64,000 nucleotides of DNA from Eonycteris spelaea (lineage: Eukaryota; Chordata; Mammalia; Chiroptera; Pteropodidae), in assembly GCA_003508835.1 (NCBI GenBank), contig PUFA01000723.1:36084-100083 (forward strand), given 5' to 3'. The notes beneath the pieces are model-generated. The model saw only the letters and a program-made list of their open reading frames with translations, was not told the DNA's origin and made no database searches. Positions within the stretch are counted from its first letter, which is position 1. Every line of letters begins with the position of its first letter. Made by a program: the position numbers and the translations under genes. Positions 11,380 to 21,429 of the stretch are shown here, in pieces.

Positions 11380-12010
11380 CCAAATGGTGGAAGGAGTGCC
11401 AATATTTCTCCTCTCTCCTCCAGTGGCATCTTCCAGACTCACTCTGGGTTCTTATTCTTCCTCTTTTCATAAGTAATACCCGCCCCAACCCGGCCATGTC
11501 TCTAGGAGCCTCTCAGCTTCTCTAGAAGTTGAGCTCCAGAGTGTAACTCCAAAAATCCCTGCCCATCAGGAAGTTTACCTAAAGAAGGGCGGGCCACCTC
11601 TTCCCAGGGCAGCCCCACTGTTCTGCTCTGAGAGGAAGGAGGCATGCTTCTTCTACTGTACAGCATGAACACCTTTCCAAGATGGCGGTGCCCACAGAGC
11701 AGTGTCATTTGGGTGCGGCCATATTCCGAGCCCCAAAAAGCCAGGGAGGCAATGGAACTGTCAGAGACGCTGGTGACTGAACCTGTTGATTGCAGACTGC
11801 AGCCTCCCAGGCGTTTTTTGAGCGTGCGAATCAGACACCTCATCTTCCACTCTGTAGACAGCGTTTTGAGTCGGTACTCGAGAGGAAAGGGGTCTCAGAC
11901 GTAGGAGAACTCCTGAGCCGCACTGCAGTGATTTTGAAGTCGTTGGCTACCTCGGTACTATGGGCTGAGTGGTCGATGATGGGACTTCTGTGGATTCATT
12001 GATGGGGTCT
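11380..12010. other. GC-richer segment of unknown origin
   Basis: Higher GC and CpG than its surroundings, with overlapping open frames on both strands of up to 113 codons. An AAGATGGCGG motif at about 11680, of the kind bound by YY1 near housekeeping start sites, is present. The plus-strand frame starting in that ATG has stops within 50 codons. It could be a promoter/first exon or a processed pseudogene. I do not recognise a protein. Confidence 0.4.
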
Positions 12011-12059
12011 TTTACACCAGAGGCTCTAGCTAATTATTAGACTTTTTTCTTCTTTAAGC

Positions 12060-14030
12060 AATAATGCCATACATTTCTATCAAAGTCCCACAAGATCTGT
12101 TTGTTTCATATTATCGTGTTGCTCATTTCCAAGTATTTTTTAAATTTCAATTATGTTTTTTTTCCTTTCACATGTGTTCTGAATTTTTCTACTTACACTG
12201 AAACAATAATCCTGTTATTGATTTCTAACCTAATTTTCTCAGTGGTCAGATAACGTGAATTGTGTCGTGAACATTCCTTGAAATCTGTGGAGACTTGCTG
12301 AGTGGCAAAGTCCTTTGTATCTTCCCATGAATGTTCTATCTATTACTTCAAAAGAATGCGTTTTCCAATTGTGAATTGTGTTGTTCGAAACTTGTATAGC
12401 CTCTCTGATTTTTTTGCAATTACTCACTCTATGAAGAAGCCGTGTGATGGTGATTTGTGTGTTTCTCTTTGCTTGTGTCAACTTTTGCTGTATTTGAACC
12501 TTATTAGGTCCAGGTAATGTGTATTTTTTTAAAATAGACATCACCAATGACTCTCGAAAGTTATATATTATATATAATACATATACGTATGTAGTATACA
12601 TACAACATATAATACAAGCATGTGTATATTTACATAAATGTATAAGAAATATTCTCACCAGCAGTGTATAAACACTCCATTTTCCCAAATCCTCTCCAGC
12701 ATTGGATGATGTTCTTTTTCATTTTTTATCATTCCTAGGCTGAATAATTGTCTAGTTTTTCGGTTTTACTTTGTTCCACCTATTGGTGATGTTGAACATC
12801 TTTTCTGGTTAATTGGGTATTTTAATTCTTTCTGTGCATTTTCATATCCTTTGTCCATTCCCCCTCACTCCCTTAGCTTTTACATAAGGAACTTCCTGGA
12901 CTCCCTCAATTGAACAGTACTGGTGTCATATTATTCCAACATATAAGCTCATTTTCTGGACATGTTCTTGTATTTTACTAGCCTATTTATTCCTGTTTTG
13001 ATTGTATTAGTTATTATTGTTAATGTTAATATCTGCTAGTCCAAGCATCCTCTCAGTATTCCTTTATGAATCTTCTTGGCTATTTATACTTCCATATAGA
13101 GTTTGAAATTTTTTTACCAAGTTGGAAAAGAATTGGAATTCTGCTTGACACTTCATTTCTTCAATAGGGTTAACACTGAAGCAGTGATATTTTTATTTTT
13201 ACTATATTCCTATCCAGGGATATGGTCTCTTCATGTGCTTACATTGGTATTACACTATAGAATAATAACTATTAGTTTTCTTATTTTGAGTCCAGCACCA
13301 TTGTTGTGTTCATTTTTTAAATATTCTGTTTTTCTTTTCCTTATTGGAAGTAGAATATTTTTCCTTTCCCATCTGTTTCAATCTGGTTTATTTATTTTCT
13401 TGTATCTACCACCTTATCAAAGTTCCCTATGCTAGTTTTCTGAGTATACAATGATATCATCTACAAATAAAAGTGATTTTCTCTCCCTTCTCAATATTTA
13501 ACCAGTTTATTTCATCTTCATATTTAATTGCATTAGCTAGAGCTTTCAAAAACACTATTGTGATAAGAACAACAAATATGTTGTTACTAGTTTTAAAGGA
13601 AATAAAATATCTTCAGCATTTTACCTTTTAGTATTATGCTTCCTTGTGACTTAATGACTTAGATCTTTGCTGATTTTTCAGTTTCCTTCTAGCCTTTAGT
13701 TTGACAATTCCTGCTGAATTGTGTCAATGCTTTTTTAATATCCATTTATACAATTGTGTTGTTTTTCTCCATAATTTGATGATGTCATATATAAATTGAT
13801 ATAAATGTACTAACATTTGTCTTACTAGAAAACCCAACTTGGTCTGGTGTAGATCCTTTGATTAAAATTTTTTTTTGATTCAAATGGTTAATATTTATTT
13901 AAGGTCTTTGCACCTATAAAACAAAATAATCTCCAGGTAACTGCTTGTTTGTATTAGAACTATATTTTTTAGGTAAGGTTATAGTGCTTCATAAAATTAA
14001 TTTGGTAGATTTCCAACTTTTTATTATTTA
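12060..14030 (-). repeat. Old L1 ORF2 remnants, antisense
   Basis: Phrases typical of reverse-complemented L1 ORF2 occur throughout: 'GATGTTGAACATCTTTT' near 12.79 kb, a '...TCATCTACAAATAAAAG' stretch near 13.46 kb and 'AAACCCAACTTGGTCTGG' near 13.83 kb. Many indels and no frame remain, as in an ancient L1. The part before 12.7 kb is less certain. Confidence 0.65.
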
Positions 14031-14034
14031 AGAC

Positions 14035-14265
14035 AGGGATTGGCAAAGTTCTTCTGTAAGGGGCCAAATAGCAAATAATTTAGGCTTTACTACTAGTCCT
14101 GCAGTCTCTGTTGAAGCTGTTCAACTGCTGCTATAGCAAAGCAACCACAGACAACATGTAAAATAATTGACATGGTTGCATTCCAATAAAATTTTTTTGG
14201 AAAAAATTTACAAAAACAAGCTATGGACTTGCAACCAATAGTTTGTCAAAACCCTGGTCTAGAAT
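14035..14265 (+). repeat. hAT-type (MER1-group) non-autonomous DNA transposon
   Basis: Begins AGGGATTGGCAAAGTTCTT, continues with '...GGGGCCAAATAGCAAATAATTTAGGCTTTACTAC' and ends '...CCAATAGTTTGTCAAAACCCTGGTCT', the near-inverted ends of a common mammalian hAT-Charlie element. I do not commit to a subfamily. Confidence 0.7.
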
Positions 14266-14269
14266 TGTT

Positions 14270-15175
14270 TTTAAAGTGTAGAAATACTGTTTTTTTTTAA
14301 AGTTAGATTGTACTCCATATATTAAGTCAATTTCATGCTGGTGGCTTTTTTGTGTGTGTGTAGCTAACTTTTTTTTGCAAAAAAGTAAGATTTATTGAAA
14401 GTACATTTTAGAAGGTGATGGGCTGCTAAAGAAGGCTGCACCCCTGTGGAATTTAGGCGATAAGGAGATAAATTGTACACTCCAATTGGAGGGGCGGTTT
14501 CCAGCCAGGAAAGTTGGAATGCTGGAACCTATAATTAACTTTTATTGTGAAATAATTATAGAGTCACAGGATATTGCAAAAATATAGTACAGAGAGCTGA
14601 TGTCTTTTTAAATGATACACATTACAAAATTTATGACTTCTGTTCCCTGATCACTGATTTTCTTTTGCTTTCTCTTTCTTTGTGTTAATGTATATTTTAT
14701 TGGGGGAGCACCTGTTTTACCTCCATGTTTAAATGCTGCTATGGAATTGCACATAATACTCTACTAGCAGTAATAATTAGTGGAATATCTCCTCTAGTTG
14801 TAATATCCTTATTTTGAATATTATTTTTTTCTATTTCCTTTATCAGGTTGCCAGGAGTTTATTTATGTATCTGATCTTTCAAATAATCAGCTCATTTTAT
14901 TTATACTCTCGATGTACATATAATTCACGTGAATTATATTGCATTTAAGTTTTGTTTTTATTAACTATTACTTCCTGGGTTTCATGAGCATATTTTTTTC
15001 TAATTTCTTTTTTTAATTGCTTAAATTGAGTACTTAGTTTATTTATTTTGTGGTTTTCACTCATTTTAATACAAAATTGTGTAGGGCTATACATTTTGTT
15101 TATAATTATAGCTTGTGTCCAGTAACTTATGGTATGAAATGTTTAATTTCAGTGTTGTTGGTGTACTCTGAGTCT
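14270..15175. other. AT-rich interval, mostly unassigned
   Basis: AT-rich sequence with short L1-like phrases ('TTGCCAGGAGTTTATTTATGTATCTGATCTTTC' near 14.85 kb reads as antisense ORF2) but no gene. It ends in a TTTA-rich simple repeat at about 15180-15222. Confidence 0.45.
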
Positions 15176-15179
15176 GGTT

Positions 15180-15632
15180 TATATTTATTTATTTGTTTGT
15201 TTATTTATTTATTTATTTATCTATCTATTTTTAATTTTTATTGTGGTAAAAAATACAATAGTAAGTTTATCATCTTAACCATTTCTAAGTGTTCAGTTCC
15301 GTAGTTTAAGTATATCACATTATTCTGCAACTAATCTCCAGAGCTTTTCATCTTACAATACTGAAACTCTATACCCATTAAACAACTCTCCATTTCCCCC
15401 TCATCCCAACCCCTAGCAACCAGCATTCTACTTTCTTTTTCCATGAATTTGACTACTTGAGATACCTTATATGACTGGTATCATATAGTATTTGACTTTC
15501 GTGACTGCCTTTATCATTTCGCATAATGTCATCAAGGTTCATCCATGTTGTGCCATGTGTCTGAATTCCCTTTTTAATGTTTAATATTCTATTGTATGTA
15601 TATACCACATTTTTTATCCATTCATCTCTTGA
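15180..15632 (-). repeat. L1 3' region, antisense
   Basis: After a (TTTA)n tract comes 'TTTTTATTGTGGTAAAAAATAC...', the reverse complement of an old mammalian L1 3' UTR, then 'CCCTAGCAACCAGCATTCTACTTTCT' and 'TCCATGTTGTGCCATGTG' phrases of the same family. It is cut at 15632 by a solo LTR. Confidence 0.75.
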
Positions 15633-16030
15633 TGGAAAAACCACTAGGAGGACCAGAGGGGTAAGAAATGTCATTTATTACTCACGAGGCAGAGAAGCTT
15701 CAGCAGCAGCTTGGTAGGCTGGTCAGCTGGTTGGCTGGTCTGAGCTGCAGGAAGAAGCTGCTGCTGACCAAGAGCAAGCAGAGTTTTTTATGCCCACAGA
15801 GGAGGGGTTATTTCATTGGGGGAGCAGCTGCCTGCTCAGACATTTGAGAGCAACACGTGCTGCTTGGTTACAGCAGCAGATAATGTCCATGGGAGCAGCA
15901 AGACATCCTTGAAGTAGCCATTGCTGAAAGCTTTTTGTGTACTGCCTTCCTTGGCTGTCTGTGGGGTAGCTAGCTATCAGTCTTCTGAGTATGTAGAGGG
16001 CTATACTCTGAGTTAACCTTACATCAAGCA
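15633..16030 (-). mobile_element. Solo LTR, minus orientation
   Basis: A discrete block of about 398 bp beginning TG and ending CA, breaking an L1 fragment. On the minus strand it has an ATAAAAAACTC TATA-like box (about 15790) and an AATAAA signal (about 15672), in U3-to-R order. A 4-bp TGAT occurs at its left edge (15630-15633, overlapping the first base) and right after it (16031-16034). No internal retroviral sequence is attached, so I read it as a recombined solo LTR. Confidence 0.65.
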
Positions 16031-16620
16031 TGATTAAGTCTGTATTTTCTCTATTATTTGACCAAAATAAAATTATACCAGTTCAGATATGCCCTATCCT
16101 CTTAATATTTTCAGCAAGATAAATAGTTGTACTTTTGAACTTTTCAAAGAGAATTTAAACTTTTTTATTATAGGTCATTCATATTTTCTTTAGGTATCTA
16201 ATATACTTAGCATTTTTTTTGTTTGAAATTCTGTCACACTTTCTTCCTCTTTTATGATTATACACATGTGCACATGTGTATCCTGTTGTCTTCGAAGATC
16301 TCATGAGATCAGATCATAGGTCATTATGTGTGTGTATGCATTGTTTTTGCCTTTTATTTTGAGATCTTACTTCTGATTCAATTTTCCCTTATTTAAAATA
16401 CTTCCCTGAATGTTTTCTTCAAATATGGTAAATTGATGGAACACTCTTTAAATTATTTCATGTCTAAAACTGCCTGTCCTTGGGCCTGAGAATGGTATTT
16501 TCAGGAGGGATATAGGGCCCTTACATTGCAGTCCTGTCTGTTAGATGTTAAATAACTCTGGCTTCCATTTTGTAAGTGAGAAGTCTGAGGCTGGGAGGAC
16601 CATGTGAGCAAAGATCAGTG
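16031..16620. other. AT-rich interval, nothing recognised
   Basis: Probably the continuation of the L1-like sequence broken by the solo LTR, then unassigned AT-rich DNA with a short alternating CACATGTG stretch near 16.27 kb. Confidence 0.4.
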
Positions 16621-16627
16621 ATTTAGG

Positions 16628-16822
16628 ACTGTGGTTCTCACTCTTCACAGTGCATCAGAATCTCTTGTGGACTTTTCACAAATACAAATGCCTGGACCTA
16701 CCAGTATTCTGTAACATTTCTTCAGGAGCAGAACCTTGCATAGGCATTTTTAGAAGATCCCAGTTTGATACCAATGTGAAGACAGAGTTAGGAGCCACTG
16801 ATTTCAGGCTTAGTGGTATCAG
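16628..16822 (+). repeat. hAT-Charlie repeat, MER20/MER5-like
   Basis: 'ACTGTGGTTCTCACTCTTCACAGTGCATCAGAATCTCTTGTGG' opens a copy that ends 'GTTAGGAGCCACTGATTTCAG'. These are the well-known ends of this old mammalian DNA transposon, with near-inverted termini. Confidence 0.75.
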
Positions 16823-17515
16823 TGATGGGAAGTCCTGCTAGAGTTCCTAATTTGTAAGCAGTGAATGTGCATTTGAGGGAACCCTTAGCAAATAATACCC
16901 AGGCATATTTGGGAAAGTGATTGCATCTCTGTAGGAATCATTGATAGTAGGAGTCAATGATTAAGGCCTCTGCAAGAGAATGATTGAAGGGCTAATTGAT
17001 CAGTGTGAGATTGACTGAGAGAGAGCCTTGGAGCTTTGGCAACTGGAGACTTATAGGGGTAATATTTTGAAAATACTTGGATCAGTAATGTGAGGCCCTA
17101 TGACTATCAGGAATTATGGTCATGTGGAGTCAGTTAATTGGGACCTGGAAGGTCAGCACCTGGCCTCTCCTTTGGTCAGTTTTTAGCTTCTATAAGGATC
17201 AGTGCTTGTCTGGTCAGATGAATGATTGGGTTCCTGGCAGAGGTGTTATTGGGATCCTGAGTTGGGATTACTTGAGGGGCCTTTGAAAGCCAGGCTAATT
17301 ACCATCTTGGATAGGTAATTTGTAGTTTGAGTTAATGTTAAGAGCCTATGCCATGTCAGTTTTGGTTAGTTTTGGCACCCTGCATTTGAAGTGGTTCAGT
17401 CTTTAGTGGCTTCTGCTATCTGCCAGAGGTGGCAGTTATGTGGTCTCAGGAATCTGGGGCCTTTGGTGACCAATTATCAATAGGCTAGAGTAGGTCAGGG
17501 ATTGGACACTTAATG
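16823..17515. other. Unique-looking sequence without a gene
   Basis: Moderate GC, no open frame above 60 codons and no recognised repeat. 'GGCCTTTGGTGACC' and similar short duplicated phrases give no clear structure. Confidence 0.45.
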
Positions 17516-17519
17516 TAAT

Positions 17520-17720
17520 ATTACATAGTGGCTAAAAGTGTGAATTTGGAACCTGTCTTTCCACTTACCAGCTTTGTGACCTTAGTGCACATGACTTTAT
17601 TTTCTTATCTGTAAAATAAGTAAATCTCTAAGCCTTTATTTTCTTATCTGTAAAATAAGTAGAATAATAACAGTAAAATCTGTGTCTGAGCTGTGAAAAT
17701 TAAATGAGGTACCTGATGTG
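17520..17720 (+). repeat. MIR SINE with internal duplication
   Basis: MIR-type core 'CTTACCAGCTTTGTGACCTTAG...' is followed by 'TTTATTTTCTTATCTGTAAAATAAGTA', which occurs twice in tandem at about 17598 and 17635. A normal MIR has this segment once. Confidence 0.65.
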
Positions 17721-17724
17721 ATTT

Positions 17725-19270
17725 TTAATAACAGTAATTGCTAATATTTATTCAGTGCTTACTACAGCTGAAACTTATTGGATTTGTTAACCAATGTCAC
17801 CATTAAATTTTTTTTAAATAAATTAGTTAAAAAATTTTTTATTCAGTGCTTATTTATACAAGTATCATCTCATGTACTTTCATCACTCCTTAAGATAGAT
17901 GTATTGGTCCTTGTCTTGGAACCTGTATCCAAAAGGAACGGCTTCATATTCTCCCAGCTAAAATGTGAGAGGGCTGAAATTCAAATCTTCAGTAATTTTA
18001 GTCCAAATTTTATAATCTTTCCTATATTCCACCACAACAATGAACTGTAGTTAATTTTTTCCTGAACTTTTCTCTTCTACAGTACTCAGCACAGTGAGCC
18101 ACCCGTTGGTGCCCCCAGGAAGCATTTCTGGGTGACTGCTATATGACTGACCATGTGGATACTGTCTTTCCAGGGTTTTCTGAAGCCTCTGCAGAATCTC
18201 TGGACCAGGCCCCGTCGTGAAGGCTGCAGGGTCTTCCTCCAGTCCCAGCAGCTCTGGCTGAGTCCACGGGTGCCTGCTGGCTTCAGGCTCCTAGGAAGAG
18301 TGGAGTTGTCAGCAAAGCCTGAAGGCTCAGGCCCAGTGGGAACATGCCAGCCAACCAGACCTCTCCCCAGTGGTCCCCAACCTTGGCTGCAGAGGGATAT
18401 GGCAGCCTGTGTGAGGTGAGGGGGGAAGGAAATTCATTCAGTGGGAAATAGTCCTGACTTGTCACCAGAGCCTCAGAGCAGGGAGGTGAGTCACAGGGAC
18501 AGCAGATTATGGACTCACTACCCCTATGACAGATTACTATCTTTCTGCTGTGTGAGAACCACATGGCTATGTCACTGTGTGTTTCAGTGGAAAATGTGAT
18601 GCGGCTGATGGAGGAAAGTGGATTGGAGAGTCAGCCCCATACCTGGGGGTAAGGGGAAGCAGCTCCCTATTGATTTCAGACTCTGCAAGGTACCCTCTGA
18701 CCTGTAACCCCTCACCTCCCCAACTATGACCTCGCAGATCTCTTCTTTTTTCTAAAAATAACCAGAAACAAATCAGTCTCTGATGAATTATCATTTGTTC
18801 CTTTGTTAAGTTGCTGCTTCCATTCACCAGTGGATTTAGGACTCTTATACTAATCACTACAGTAAATAACACGTATGAATCTATAAAAGTTAGAATCGAG
18901 GAAATATAGATAGAATGAGCAAAGTCAACAACAGCATAATTAGACTGTAGATATTCACACAATGCTGAATGAATTTTTGTAACATGGCTATTAAAATTAA
19001 ATTGCATATTTGTTTCTTTGTGGCAGACACAGAATTAAATTGTCCATAAGGACAGTGGCAATTCTCTCTGGTAGAGACTTCCTGGTTTTGGGGTATTCAA
19101 AATATTTTTTGATAAATATTCATATAAATTTATAGATAGGAGCTTTTTTATAATTATGCTGTTGTATAACTGTTATAAACTTGGACATATAGTCAGCCTC
19201 AAATAGAGAAACAATGTCATTTATACCATCCTATCTTGTGCATAGTACTGTGTTGGTTTTGGCTGTTTTC
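17725..19270. other. Unique-looking sequence without a confirmed gene
   Basis: Contains an 88-codon plus frame (18153-18419) and a 146-codon minus frame (18567-19007), neither with a recognisable domain or splice context. The 18.2-18.5 kb part is GC-richer. I found no RNA gene. Confidence 0.4.
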
Positions 19271-19274
19271 TAAA

Positions 19275-19410
19275 ACAGGGCTTAGCAAACTTTTTTGTAA
19301 AGGAACAAATAGTAAATATTTTAGGGTTTGTTCCTATAGTCTGTTACAACTACTCAACTCTGCTTTTGTGTCATGAGAGCAGCCATAGAACATACATAAA
19401 CAAATATGTG
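19275..19410 (+). repeat. hAT-type fragment, same group as 14.0 kb
   Basis: 'AGGGCTTAGCAAACTTTTTTGTAAAGGAACAAATAGTAAATATTTTAGGGTTTG...CAACTACTCAACTCTG' matches the left part of the element at 14035, but the right end is missing. Confidence 0.65.
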
Positions 19411-19759
19411 TAGCGCCTTACCTCTATTTAGGACATTCTTCAGAGGAAGCCAAACCTAGGGTCAAAGCAATCTCAGCAAATGTATTATAACAAGCAACCA
19501 AAAATGTGTCTAAAGACACACCTTTCTGATGGTCTGACTTCATACAAAGAGAAAAAGCTAAATTATATGTGTCAATGGATGGGCTGAGTGCACTTCGGTA
19601 ATCCTCCATAATAATTTTTTTCAATCAGCCTTTTGATATTGCTTGAACCATAGATAGAACAAAATTATAATAGCATTAGTCATATGTATCATTTGTCAGT
19701 CCATTTTTTCCTTTTATCCCTTTTCTTAAAATTGTCTTTTAACTTGAAAAACTGATATC

Positions 19760-20115
19760 TGAAAAGATATTTTCACACTGATGTTCATAGTAGCATTATT
19801 CACATGGCCAGGATATAAGCAACCGAAGTCCTACGATAGATGATTGGCTAAAGAAACAGTGCACATATATACAATGAGTATTACTCACCAGAAAGGTGAA
19901 ATACTGCCATTTGCAACAATCCATACAGACTCAGATAATCTATGCTAAGCGAAATAAAGCCAGACAGAAAAAGTTTGAAAATCACATGATATCACTTATA
20001 CATGGGATATAAACCTAAAAGCAACAAGTGAACAGGACAAACAGAGACTCATGGACATGGACAATAGACTAGTTACCAGAGGGTAGGGGGGAGGTAGACT
20101 GGGAAAAAAAATTAA
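19760..20115 (+). repeat. L1 3' end, plus orientation
   Basis: 'TGTTCATAGTAGCATTATTCACATGGCCAGGATATAAGCAACC' through 'ATATCACTTATACATGGGATATAAACC' and a G-rich 3' UTR ending in AAAAAAAA. This is the bat-type L1 ORF2 end plus 3' UTR, 5'-truncated. Confidence 0.85.
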
Positions 20116-20149
20116 ATCATTTCTTAATTGGAATAATTAATTAATTAAT

Positions 20150-20630
20150 TAATTTTAAAAATTGACTTTTAATTTGGACATTACAGAACTTATCCATTGT
20201 AACTATATAATATTCAAGCTATTCAAAAATGCAAAAATAGTATAATGAACCCCCTTTTGGCCATCACCCATGTACAATAATTATCATATATTATGAACAT
20301 GTGACTAACTGTTTTATCTACTACCGCTGGATTTAATTAAAGCAAATTGCTGAAATGATATCATTTTGTCCTTACTTCCTTTAGTGTGTATGTCCATTAC
20401 CTACAATACCATTATCACACTTAAAACATTAACTATAGTCTTTTATTTATTTTTAATTAAATTTATTGGGGCAACATTAGTTAATACAATTATATCTGTT
20501 TCAAGTGTACAATTCAATAATACATCAAAAACTTAAACAACAATGAACAAGACAAACAGAAAGACTCATAGACACGACAAAATAGATTTGTGGTTAGCAA
20601 ATTTTCTTGGTATCATTTGTTATCTACTTG
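20150..20630 (-). repeat. L1 3' UTR fragments, antisense
   Basis: Contains 'ATTTATTGGGGCAACATTAGTTAATACAATTATATCTGTTTCAAGTGTACAATTCAATAATACATCA', the reverse complement of the bat-type L1 3' terminus. It starts just after a short (TTAA)n tract and mixes with an older L1-like fragment at 20.16-20.4 kb. Confidence 0.75.
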
Positions 20631-20749
20631 TATACAAACTTCCTTATTGTCCCATAAATGTATTTTTAATTGGAATTTAACTTGAAATGATGTGGATTCA
20701 CATGCAATTGTAGGAAATATACAGAGATCCTGTGTACCCTTACCTAGTG

Positions 20750-21120
20750 TCTTAGTCTGTTCAAGCTGCTGGTAACGTAAAACCTTAGGACTGGGTGTCT
20801 CAAAACACAGAAATTTATTCTCACAGTTCTGGCACTGGGAAGTCTAAGATTAAAGTGCCAGCAGAGCAGTGTCTGGAAAGGGCCTGCTTCCTGGTTTTCA
20901 GATAGCCATTCTTCTGTTGTAGCCTTTACAAGGAGAAGAGGAGAGAGCACAAACAAGCTCTTGTGTCTCTCCTTATAAGGGACAAATCCCATTCATGAGG
21001 GCTCACCTGCATCACCTAATTACCTTCAAAGGCCACATCTCCTAATACCATTACCTTCGGGGTTAGGATTTCAACCTATGAAATTTGGGGGACATAGACA
21101 TTAAATTCATAGCACCCACT
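20750..21120 (-). repeat. Ancient mammalian interspersed repeat, family not named
   Basis: 'TGTCTTAGTCTGTTCAAGCTGCTGGTAAC...AGAAATTTATTCTCACAGTTCTGGCACTGGGAAGTC...CCTAATACCATTACCTTCGGGGTTAGGATTTCAACCTATGAAATTTGGGGGACA' is a very common mammalian dispersed repeat. I recognise the sequence but not with certainty its family. Decayed relatives lie at 29.03 and 37.44 kb. The strand given is arbitrary. Confidence 0.6.
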
Positions 21121-21429
21121 TTCTCCCAATTGTAACATCTTACGAAACTGTAATATGATATCACATCCGGGATATTGACTTTGATACAGTACACTCATTC
21201 TGATTTTCCCAGTTTTACTTGTATTGATTTGTGTGTTTGTGTATATAGTTCCATAATTTTATCACATGTGTAGGTTTGTATATCTACCACTATAGTGAAG
21301 ATACAGAACAGTTCAATCACAGGAAACCTTGGTGTTGCACTTCTATAACCACACTACTCTTCCCCTTTTCTCTAACCCCCGGCAACTACTAATCTTGTCT
21401 CCATTTCTAAAATTTTGTTATTTCAAAAA

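Noticed and set aside
12239..12688. 149-codon minus-strand frame
   Set aside because: AT-rich low-complexity translation within L1-like surroundings, with no domain or start context.
18153..18419. 88-codon plus-strand frame as an exon
   Set aside because: Has no convincing splice sites in phase and no domain; kept only as unassigned sequence.
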